From Hymenopus coronatus (Eukaryota; Arthropoda; Insecta; Mantodea; Hymenopodidae): 64,000 bases of DNA. Each line of letters opens with the position of its first letter. Positions within the stretch are counted from its first letter, which is position 1. Shown in pieces: positions 24,630 through 35,500 of this stretch. The notes under the pieces are model-generated. The model saw only the letters and a list, made by a program, of their open reading frames with translations, had not been told where the DNA came from and did not search any database. Position numbers and translations under genes: made by a program. Location of the stretch: assembly GCA_030762935.1 (NCBI GenBank), contig CM060880.1, forward strand, positions 10,078,501 to 10,142,500. Direction: 5' to 3'.

Positions 24630-25453
24630 GCAGAACAGCAAACTCAAAAATGAAAAACCTGTAGGATGTGACACAAAGATGTTCAAGAAAATCCCCCCCA
24701 CCCTAAACTACCCCATACATGGAAAGTGTTTTGAAAATGTTCATTTTTTTACAATTTTGGCTTAAATACTATATGTTTATGATATTTTCATCACAATAAA
24801 ATTTATATTTTGAATTTTCTGGGGTTCCTATTTACTCTGGATGCCTTTTGTATAACTAGTAAACTGTAAGAAATAATCTAAAAGTTACTACAAAAAAAGT
24901 AGATCTTGTTAAAATACACAATTGATGTCATTCACGGTTTTTTTTTTAAGAATCATTTAAGAAATATTCCCTTTATTGGGAATGCAAGTCTTGTTAAAAC
25001 ACAGAATTTATGTTAAATGCAATTTTTTTTTACCATTTCTGAGATATTAATTTAACATCCTGGTTGGTTTTATCGGATGGTGAATGAAATAATGCTCAGA
25101 TGATCTTGGGGCCCATGGAGCTTAAAGTTACACTACATTTGTCTTCTCAGGATAAGGGAAAACCCTGTGGAAAAAAATAAAAAAACCTTATCCAGGTCAT
25201 TGTTATTGATTTTAATTTTGCAATACTTAAAACTTTTCTCAAATGAGAAGACATTTGCTTTTTTTGCTCCTGGTCAAGCAAACAGAAGAGCCATCACATA
25301 GCAACCTGATTTTAAAGGATTTGACTATTGCTTCTGCTTATTGTATTTCCTTAATACTCTTATATAAGGGAAATGTGTAATAAAGCCATTTCTGCTAATG
25401 TTATCTTGATAAGCTTGAAGTAGATTGGAGAATAAGTTTTTTAAGAATAATTT
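24630..25453 (+). repeat. Family A repeat, copy A5, split by a SINE
   Basis: Family A sequence runs 24630-25045 and resumes at about 25205-25453. The interruption is the inverted SINE C fragment listed separately. Its 3' end nearly abuts the start of copy A6, giving an almost head-to-tail arrangement. Confidence 0.75.
25045..25205 (-). repeat. SINE family C fragment, inside family A
   Basis: The reverse complement matches 2870-3030: CCTGGATAAGG, TTTTCCCTTATCCTGAGAAGAC, TTAAGCTCCATGGGCCCC, CATTATTTCATTCACCATCCGATA. It lacks the tRNA-like head, consistent with 5' truncation. Confidence 0.75.
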
Positions 25454-25454
25454 G

Positions 25455-27975
25455 ACTTAGACTTTTACTTTCTCTACCCATACTGTGTACTTGGTGTATA
25501 GAGAAGGTATTGTATTGCACCGAAAAATTTGATACCGAGATTTCAACAGAAATGCATGTTTTGAGGGCTACTGAGTCAAAAAATTAGAAAAAGGTCTGCA
25601 CTTATGTATGTGTGTCTGTCTGTGGGCAGCATAGCTCAAAAACGAAGAGATGTTAAGTTTAGTATCTTCCAAGGATGGGGCAGAAGATTATCAGGAAAAT
25701 TCCCCCACCCCAAACTACCCTATACATAGAAAAATTTTCAAAAATTTTGTTTTTCTAAAAAACAACTTGAACGATTTTGATTAAAGTACTGTAAATTAAA
25801 GATATTTACATCACAAATAAAATGTATATCTTGAATTTTCTGGGAATAGCCTCTTAAGACAATTTCATTCTGGATGAATTTGCATAACTGGTAAACTGTA
25901 AGAAAATCTTCTACACAAAAAAGGTTGGTTGGTATCTAATATTGAGCAGTTGGCAGTGAAGCCATTCGCTCTCTTGCATTCCAGTATTTTGATGTCATAT
26001 TATCATGTTCACTCAAGGTTGGGCAGCGTAGTAGATGGTTTCCATCCATATCTTGTTTAAGTGTACAGAAAGGACACAGAGGAGATCTCACTATACCAAT
26101 CCTGAATAAAGTTTATTGAGACAGTCATGGCCTGTTAGGAGTCTAAAAGTTGCTACAGAGGATTTTCTTAGTAATGTAGTGATTCTGGTCGTGTTATTAC
26201 ATAAATTTTCCCATGGTTTTCCTTTAGTTTGTAACACATTGCCTTCTTTAATTTTGTTACTATATGTTGATATAATGATTCTTTTGATAGAGCAATAACT
26301 TATTGGATCTGATGAATTTGATGTAATTTTACTGCCTTTCTTGGCTAGAAAGTCAGCTGTTTCATTACCCTGTATTCCGCAATGTGCTAATATCCATTGA
26401 AATATTAATCTTTTATTTAAATTCATTAGTTGTTTTATGATTTTACGGCATTCTGCAATATTTAAGTAATTAGGTGTTACATCAGATGTTATAGCTGCTT
26501 TAGAGTCGGATAATAGTACAACTTTTTCAAATTTATTTATATGATATAGTAGGTTTTGTAAGCTCTGAAGTATTGCTGAAATCTCTCCATCAAAATTTAT
26601 AGTATTTAAACTTAATCTTTTGTAGAAAGAGAAGAGAGGGCATATTGCACCTGCACCAGTACCACTGTTATTTGGTAAGCTAGAACCGTCAGTATAAACA
26701 TGTAGTCATTCATTGGTAGGGTATCTTAAATTTATTATTTCTAGTGTCATTTGTTTCAGAACACATGAAGAGATTTCAGATTTTGTAAATTCTTCAGCTA
26801 AGTGTAGATAGTATTCAATATCAAATAGTTCAAACGGGTTAATATTTGTTTGTATGTTTTCTTTTAAGTAAGGAAGTTTTAATTCATGTTTGACATCTTT
26901 GATTTTATTAAGGCAACTTTGTTGAGTTTTAAGGTTTACTTATTTACTTGTGGTTTTCTTTTTTCCCAGTCATTAAAAGGTAGGCTGATTAATTTTTCAT
27001 ATTGTAAGATGGCTGCTTGTTCCAGTCTTGGATTATTTTTTAAAATTTGTAGAAGTACTGGGGTAGTTTTAACAGCTCCAGTTACTAAGCGAAGAATTTG
27101 ATTTTGTAGAATATTACGTTTTTCTATATTTGTAGTTATTAGTATCTCTTCACAATATTTAAATGTTGGTTTAATATACATCTTGTAAAAAGTGTTTAAA
27201 GTTTGTGTAGTGCTTCCCAATTTCTTGCCTGCCAGTCTTTTTAATAGTGGTAATTTTTTCCTTATTTTTTTTTATTGTATTATCCATGTTAATTTTGTAT
27301 CGAAAATAATACCTAAATATTTAGCTTCATGTGTTTCTGTGAGAGTTTCTCCATTTAGTTGAAGGGAAATATTTATTGGTTTCTTCCTTAGTGTAAATAG
27401 TTGATCATTTGTTTTTTGTGTATTAATTTTCATTGAATTATTAGATGTCCAATTCTGTAATGTCATCAAGGATTGTTGTGCTATATTTATTAATTGTTGA
27501 TTTTGATTTTTCGGTTTAGAATTCCAAAAACAGGTAGATCTCATTAAAACATACAATTTATGTCACATCTTGTTTCTCGTTTGTTTATGCCTGGTAAGCA
27601 AAGAGATTGGAATTTCAATTATTTCACATAGCAACTGGCTTTTATAGGATAAGTCTATCACTTTAGCCTGTGCATTTTCTTATTTCCCTTCTACTTACAA
27701 GGAAGCTAATAATAGAATTAATTTTGTTTATGTTTATCTTAATTAGCATGATGCAGATAACAAATTAATGTTTTGAGTAAAAGGTTTGTTTACCAAACAG
27801 CTAGAAGACATCATGTGAAAGGAAACATTAGATTTTTTTCCTTCTATTTTCAGGGAATAAGATCAATTTCTGCTAATGTTTATCTTCATTATCATGACTG
27901 GAGGAATAAACTTTTTAACAATAATTTGTTGCAGAGATGTAGAAAAAATCAAGTGAATAGAACACATAACATTTT
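25455..27975 (+). repeat. Family A repeat, copy A6, split by a LINE
   Basis: The 5' part 25455-25922 begins ACTTTTACTTTCTCTACCCATACTG and breaks at CTACACAAAAAA. The 3' part 27524-27975 resumes at GTAGATCTCATTAAAAC. In uninterrupted copies these two segments are adjacent. The insert is the LINE at about 25923-27523. Confidence 0.85.
25923..27523 (-). mobile_element. 5'-truncated non-LTR retrotransposon (RT thumb + RNase H), pseudogenised
   Basis: Reading the minus strand from 27523: the C-terminal part of a reverse transcriptase (FWNSKPKNQ, NSMKINTQKT, EAKYLGIIFDTKLTW), then the connection region (FYKMYIKPTFKYCEEI, LQNQILRLVTGA). An RNase H domain follows in which all four acidic positions are visible: YTDGSS, FDGEISAI, LLSDSKAAI, and AHCGIQGNETAD. 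Then comes the post-RNase H tail RLLTGHDCLNKLYSGLV. At least one in-frame stop (before LHVYTDGSS) and frameshifts inactivate it. The RT palm and ORF1 are missing. An RNase H domain points to the I/Jockey-type group. It was inserted into family A copy A6, so it is younger than that copy. Confidence 0.9.
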
Positions 27976-28048
27976 TTAACTTATATTATGTAATGAAAGT
28001 TGATACAATTTATTTCAGAAATATTTGTTCATCAAAATAGGAACATAA

Positions 28049-28050
<2 letters not shown>

Positions 28051-28120
<70 letters not shown>
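28051..28120. repeat. (AT)35 microsatellite
   Basis: About 70 bp of uninterrupted AT dinucleotides. Confidence 0.98.
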
Positions 28121-28123
<3 letters not shown>

Positions 28124-28239
28124 ATAACATGTTCATAAAAAATCCAATGATCAGGTGAACAGTTTGAACTACCTGGGTTGTAATATCTCCTATTTTAAAA
28201 AAATATAGTTTAAATAACTTAACAGTTTAACTATATATG

Positions 28240-28625
28240 TGAAACTAACGAGTGAGTCAAAAAGTATGAACTGGGTGTGCAGTGTTTTACCTGTATGCAT
28301 CCTTGGCGCTCACAGAAAGGTGCAGATGAAACTGGACAGTATTTTTAAAACTACTTTTAAAGGATTAACTTACTAACTTAATGAAAGGAGATGTGAAAAC
28401 TGGCCACCATTGTTGTCCACACATTTTTTGCATTTCTTTAGGTCATTATCCATCACTCACCATAGTTTACCTTGAGAAATGCTGGTAATTTTCTGGCAGA
28501 TATTTTATTTTAATTCTTCCAGAGTGTATGGGTTTGTCTTGTACACTTTATGTTTTAATTTACTCCGGAGATAGAAACTGCAGGAGGTTAGGTTGGAGAT
28601 AGGAAAAACCAACCAACAGCTCTCT
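28240..28625 (-). pseudogene. Tc1/mariner-superfamily transposase remnant
   Basis: The minus strand gives, across frames, pieces like the end of the WPPRSPDL-type transposases: YTLEELK, a QHFSR-TM stretch, and KEMQKMCGQQWWP (compare the commoner form C...NGGH). A probable terminus lies at 28250 (GAGTGAGTCAAAAAGTATGAACTG). The frames are badly broken. It is related to the better-preserved remnants at 47815 and 61262. Confidence 0.55.
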
Positions 28626-29215
28626 CCAACCTCATAGCAAAATGTATGGTGACCTAGAATCTGAGAAAAATTCATAGTGGCCATTTTATTTTACTAGAGG
28701 CAAATTTTCATTACCTAGTAAATTTAACATTATTTTTAAATACCTATTTTTTTTAGTCATTTGTGCAGGTTAACTTTTGTTGGAACTTTTCCAAAGCATA
28801 TATTCATACACATGTGCATAACATGCTCAGTGTTCCTGAAATGACCAGTGACACATGTAAATCAAGCACAGGTGCTGGCAGCATTTCATTCATCTTTTTT
28901 TTTTTTTTTTTTCAGGAGATTGTGAACTACTAGACAGACTATTTAAATAAAGAAAAGCATGTGAAGCATCTGTATTTAATGCTTGGTCTGGAAAGCGCTC
29001 CCCTTTGACAACTATCAAGCGCAGTTTTTCAATATCTCCTAGGTTTGTTTCCCATATAATTGTTTTTACATGAATTTAGGTGTAATAAGGTTTTGTGTTT
29101 TTAATACAGTAGATTATTATGACTAAAATTTAAGAAAGTTAGTTATTATTGTGGAGTTTGGGAATTCATTCATTGTTATAACATTCTGTATCTTCTATTC
29201 ATGGACCATGATTAG
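28626..29215. other. No gene seen; upstream of RpL19
   Basis: AT-rich sequence with a T-run near 28898. No coding signal. Confidence 0.5.
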
Positions 29216-29545
29216 AAAAAACCGCCATCTGAGGGAAGCGCAGAATTGCGCAGAGTATTATCCATGTAATCTACGGTATTCGTGAGTACTCCGATTCGGA
29301 AATGTAGTGAGAGATCCTTTTCCGGAAAAACAATTGATTTATATGTGATCTGAATTTATTTCGTACTTTTATATCGAAGCACACATATACTTGAAATTAA
29401 ATTAACTTATAATTTATGAATTGCAATATTTTCAAATAGCGCTTCGGAATATGCATTAGCAGAAATCAACAAAAGGCAATATGTACCACGTAGTGCGGAC
29501 GCCATGTTGAAATCTCTCTACACGTAGGATTAAGTAGGGGTGAAG
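29216..29545 (+). promoter_or_regulatory. Putative RpL19 promoter and short 5' UTR
   Basis: The region is less AT-rich than its surroundings. It contains ACCGCCATCTGAGG (YY1-like CCAT core), TTTTCCGGAAAA (ETS-like CCGGAA) and GACGCCATGTTG. A pyrimidine run, TCTCTCT (29513-29519), lies 27 nt before the ATG. Ribosomal protein mRNAs start in such a pyrimidine tract (5' TOP), so transcription probably begins near 29514. There is no TATA box in the expected place. Motif assignments are inference from sequence alone. Confidence 0.55.
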
Positions 29546-29550
29546 ATGAG
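29546..29550 (+). CDS. RpL19: RpL19 coding exon 1 (five coding bases)
   Basis: The sequence GAAGATGAG|GTAAGAAT supplies ATG AG. Joined to TTCACTT in exon 2 it gives Met-Ser-Ser-Leu, the conserved eL19 N-terminus. The donor is strong (GTAAGA). Confidence 0.93.
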
Positions 29551-32500
29551 GTAAGAATGCACATTATGGTAAAAAAGTTAACAGTTTTGTTGTTAATATG
29601 AGTGCACATTAGATTAAATTCAGTAATCTACTTGCTATTTTGATTGTACGAATTATGTAATTGAATTGGTAAGTGGGAGACGAACGAAAATTTTAGAATG
29701 AGGTAAAATTTGTTGCACCACATGGCCGAATAACCTGGTATCATAAACAATAGGGCCGTATCTTGATAAACAGAAAAATAACATCCTGAATATCAGGTAT
29801 ATAACTTTTGGAAGAATCGTGAGGTAGATCTGCAAAATTTCTGGCATGAAAAATATAGGCCGCTAACGTATGAGCGGTAAACATGTGTTGAAGGTATTAA
29901 ATGCCCGTTTTTCTCTCGTTTTCAGTTCACTTAAACTACAAAAGAGGCTTGCAGCCTCTGTAATGAGATGCGGGAAAAAGAAAGTGTGGCTGGACCCGAA
30001 TGAAATCAACGAGATTGCAAATACAAATTCAAGTAAGTGTTGCTCTAATATATTCCTATTTAAGCTAGACCACGGTATGGTAATGGTGCAATTCTTTTGC
30101 AGATTCTTAAATTCAAAATTTAATGGGGTGTTTTACTTTTAAAAAGAAAAAAAGTATTTATAGTAGGGAATGATGCTGTATAATGCTCTTTCAAAAAAAA
30201 AAAAAACTGGTAAAGCTATACGACGGTTCCACCATAAGGATTGTTCAGGGAAAAATACCTTTGCAAAAAAATTTAAAAAAAAAAAAAATACCTAATTGAG
30301 AAGTGTCCTTACAAACTGGAAGACCTATTACATTAAAATAGTAAACATTATAAAACTTGACAAAGTATTTTCAAGAAAATCTATGCTGGTTTATCGTGAG
30401 ATTGATTAAAAAAAGAGACAAGGAATTAAATTAAAATGTAATATAACTTTATGTAAAAATGTGTAAATGACAAATAGACTTTGATTTTAACTTGTACTCA
30501 CAAATTGTTTTTAATTATTTATTATCAGTCAATGTTTTGTAAAGGTATAGAATTGAAAATCTTCTTAAACATTTGTAAAACAAGTTATTCATAATTAGAT
30601 GTCAACTTGAGATTTGTAACTATGATTGTACAGTTGAATAATTTGGAGTGTGTGTGTGTGTTAAAATTTTGACAATGCTCAATGCTTGTAAAAGTTTCAC
30701 AAGCAATAATTATTATGACAGTTTCAATAGCATCATTGGATACCAATAAGAGTAGGTAGGTCTTCAATACCTGGCCAGCAGCTGTCATATGCATATCCAG
30801 TTCTGTAAGTCAGTGGGGGATGTTGACCTAAATATTGCTTAAAATGACCAATAAAATGCTCTTAGTACAATGGGAAAATTACCTAAATTAAACAAATTAC
30901 ATTAAAACATAGCATAAAAATGGCATTTTTAATTTGGCAATCTTATTTTATTTCAAAAATATTTTTGGAATTCTATGTTATATACATATAAATATCATAA
31001 TTTCATATAGCAAAGCACAATGTATAGGTAATTAATACTATGGTGCTCTTCATGATTATTATAATTCATATATTAATTGTGATTGAAGATTATTCGTGCA
31101 TCATTGCATGTTTTGATTCCAGTGTCTGAATAGATATAAGCAGTACAATTCAGTTAATTAATATCTATATTATAAAGCAAGATTTGGTTGTACAGTAGAA
31201 TCGGTGAAATTCTGCACATAATAATGTTTAGCCATTTTTTTCTAGAACCAGTTTCAGTTTATTGCTCATGGCTTTGCATAAAAATATACTTAATGATGGT
31301 TTCACTTTCGGCATTTTACTGTATTGAACTAGTGTATTAGATGCTTCTATACAAAAACTGAACTTCTGCATGATATTGCTGATGTGCAGGACTGATGGCT
31401 GTATGTGCATCTTTTGCTGCCTTCTGTTATGAGCTATAAATTATCTGTGCCACTCGTCCACCGAGTTGGCTCTTGTAACACTCATATTGAACAAAGGTAG
31501 AATATTGGGTCATCTTGCAGACCAGGTTACCCTGTCATGGCAGGCACTGCTTATGTGCAATGTGGAATGCCAACATATGCATTTAAAAACCACTATGCTT
31601 ATGCAATATTAGGAAATAGTTGGTACTATTGCTCAATGAAATGCACGGGTCAAAACAAACGTTTTGGTAGACACGGAAGTACTTATAAGACATGTGCAAT
31701 ATATGAGTCAAAACAAAAGGAATGTCTAGTTATATGAGGTGCAATAATAACAAATATAAGAGAAATGGTTCGTGTACGGAGAGGAAATGTGTAACTAAAA
31801 TTAATATAATCGCCCAAACTGACCAAACAAATAGCATAGCTTCCCAATGTTCCGACGATTTTAAACATACATGCTCTCTTTAGATGGTGTTGGCTCCAGT
31901 TATGCCAACCAAAAACAATAATAGTTCTGATTTCCATCTTTTTTTTTTTTTTTTTTTTCTTTTTTTTTCCCTGTCAAGCAGTAGTAAACAAATGCAATAT
32001 AAAAGATAGACCTAAACCACAAAACAGAAAGGAAATTTCATACTAGTAAATGCTTTTTTTCTTTTCCAAACACATATTTCTGGTGAAATCTCAGTATTGA
32101 ATTTTTGGGTGCAATACCACATGTGTAGAGAAAGTAAAAATGAATTATAAATATTACATTGATACATTTAAAAATCAAGGATTTTCATTTTATTGCAGAA
32201 TTCTACTTGCATAAATCCCCGTATTTATACATTTGCACCTGTGGGTACTGTATTGTAAACAGTGCAATGAATATATTTTGTAATTTTGTTTCTCCAAAAG
32301 GACAGAACATCCGCAAGTTAATCAAGGATGGCCTTATCATTAAGAAGCCTGTTGCTGTGCACTCCAGAGCACGTGTTCGCAAGAATACTGAGGCGAGAAG
32401 GAAAGGGAGACATTGTGGCTTTGGCAAGAGGAAAGGTACCGCAAATGCTCGTATGCCTCAGAAGGTAAGGCTGTTTAAAGTTTTCACAAACAGATAGGTG

Positions 32501-35500
32501 CTCTGTCCAAATATGCAATACTGAGTGATACTGAATGTTACAGGTACTGTGGATAAATCGCATGAGAGTGTTGAGAAGGCTTCTCAAGAAGTACAGAGAG
32601 GCAAAGAAAATTGATCGTCATCTGTACCATCAGCTCTACATGAAGGCAAAGGGTAAGCTAATGTGAGCTATTGCTCTTTTGCCCCCCAAAATATGCATTC
32701 TGAAAACTTTTTGGTCCTGGTATGCATAACCAGCCAATTTTTTAGAGAAGAAAGCAGTCAGTTATCTAGGATAATTTAAATACTATGAATCGTGTAGCAA
32801 AACATTTAAAAATCCTAACACTACTTAGCTTATGTCTGTATCAAGCTATTCTGCACTTAAGAAAATACAACTTTCTCTGATTGATTCAATCACAACACTC
32901 AACATAAAAATCTAGCAATTCCCAGTCATGTACACTTTTTTGAAAAGATATTAGTTTCATGTATGAGGGTCATTTCAGAAGTCATGGCAACTATTTTTTA
33001 TCAGTCAATAAAGCTGCAGGAAACAAAACTCAGGATATTCAATTGAAAGTCGCTGGAATGTTCTTCGAAATGCTGGTACTAAATTGAGATCCAGGTACAA
33101 GGAGCTATGGGTACGGGGCTTGAAAGATGCATACATAGTTATCTTTTTATTTGTATTACACATAGACAAAAAAGTATGCATAGGTAATGTAATACTCTTA
33201 TGAGCTAACAAGTTTCAAAATAATCCCCCAAGGTTTCCACACAGCTTTGACCCTCACGAACATTTCTGCCATGCAGAACTGCAATTTTTACTTATGCACC
33301 TGTTCAGCTTTAGTGACATCTATCTTGGAACAAAGTCTAACGTTTGCATATGGCTACTAGCACCTACCAATGCACTCAGACATCATCTGGTGGTGGCATC
33401 CCATGCTGTGGACATGTTTTCAAATTTATTGTATATTGCTATAACCACATCTTTAGTTATTCAGAATATATAAAATAGTTGCCAAGACTTCTGAAATGGC
33501 CCTCATAATTTAATAGTGTTTTTCCAATCATCAAACTCTATGTATCTTTGGCTCTGATTGTGTGCCGCAGAAAGAGGCAATGTTGTCAGCTCTTGCCACT
33601 ATTGTGTATACATGTGCCACCTGTTTGTAAAGTGCCAACAATGATATAGATAATAAGGAATACATGGTAAATCATACATGCACAAAACTCCAACATCACC
33701 TGGACTAGAGCAAACCACTATTGATAACACATGAGCTGCTTTTAAGAGAATTGGCAACATAGTCAAAACTGCAGTGCATTTATATGGGGAAAAAGCATGT
33801 GATTGGTCCTAACAGACAATTTCCACCTTTTGCTCAGCACTGCAAATCTTCCCTGATTTTTGTTTCTTTTGTATGTAGCGAAGCTCTGAACACAATAGTA
33901 AGCTATATTTATTATAATGTTAAAGTTCGAGTTCCAATGTATCTGTTGAAACACATCAAAATAATTTCCTTTACTATGGAAATGCACATAATATTGCTAA
34001 CGGTGGCATTCTGATATATGCCTATCTCTTCCTTTACTCTAATAAAAGTCAAGGCCAGAGATACCGTGGCAGTACAATAATAGCAGCAAATTTAAAACTA
34101 TATTAAAAAGATTTCTAATATACAGTATCATCTAATTTATGCGTATATCAAGGGGAAGAGAGAAATGTAATGTAATGTTTTGAAATCAAATTACAGAATC
34201 AATTTCTCTTCGTGAAATTTTTACTTTTTAAAATTCTGTTTAGGAAATACAGGCATTTCTGTAAAGGAAAAGAAATCAGTTGTTTGGAATAGAAAGTGTA
34301 TGTTCATGCACTGTTGAGGTGGATAGTGTGTGATAAAAGGTTTGTTATCTTTTAGGTAACGTATTCAAGAACAAGCGTGTATTGATGGAGTTCATCCACA
34401 AGAAGAAGGCTGAGAAGGCTAGGACAAAGATGTTGAAGTAAGTTAATATGGCATTTTATTTTATAGCAGAAGTGTTTATCAATGCAGCCAATCTTTATTT
34501 CATTATCAACATTCCACATGAATACTTTTATTCCTATAGATAAGTGGCCTAACGAGAGTTCTACAAATTTTACATGTATGTTGCGAGAAATGGGGGCTGA
34601 GAATAAATTTTAATGTCAAAGATAATGTTGTAAAAAAAGAGGCAATAAATTGAAGAAAAAGGAAAAGTTGCATGTGGAGGGGGAGCAGTTGCAAGTAGTT
34701 AAAGAGATTTGATTATATAGGAATGAAACTGAATAGCAATGGGAGATGGAATGATAACGGGATTAGGGTCTTAGCTAAATGAAAACTAGTGCTGAAAACA
34801 AGATCATATCTGCATAAGATACCAGAAATACAAACCAACTGGTTGGAAAGGGTGTATAAAACGGTGCTGGAAGCAACTCACTTTGGGGAAGTGAAGAAGG
34901 GTGGTTTGAGATGGATAAAATACACGGATCCTTTTGTAAATGGGTTTTGGGTTTCCCATATTATCACCAAATGGTGCAGCATTATTGGAAATGGGAAGAG
35001 TGGATGTAAGGGGATGAGAATGGAAAGGATATTAAAATATTGGTATAGGTTAAGATTAATTAGTGAGCAGAAAATGAGACTGTTTAGAAATACAGGAAAT
35101 TGGAATGGATAACTTATGGGATGAACATGTTAGAGGTTTTTGGAAACAGGTAAGGAATAGAGTGGAGGATGTAGAGAAACGAGAATTATTTCAGTCTTAC
35201 TGGTAAGAGGAGTTTAATAGCATAAAATTAATTCAAGGAAGATTAGGGCAGAGAGAAGTATCTGGATATATGTAATAGGGTAGGAAGGGAGGGTTATGCA
35301 TGGACTAGATTCAGTGTATGTAGATTAAGGGGAGTCAAAATGGGATTTTCATAATTTTTTCCTATTTTCATGTTTTAATTGCATATGAAAATATGAATCT
35401 CCTGCTAATTTAGGTATAACTGTCATAGAGGTATGCTAATTGTAACTAGTTTAAAAATATTGTTGAAAATAATCCTGTGCAGTAGTGTTTTAGAACATTC

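Noticed and set aside
28051..28120. (AT)35 as a functional element
   Set aside because: Simple microsatellite; nothing around it suggests a role.
31537..31737. 66-codon ORF in RpL19 intron 2
   Set aside because: No homology signal, no splice or promoter context, and a length expected by chance.
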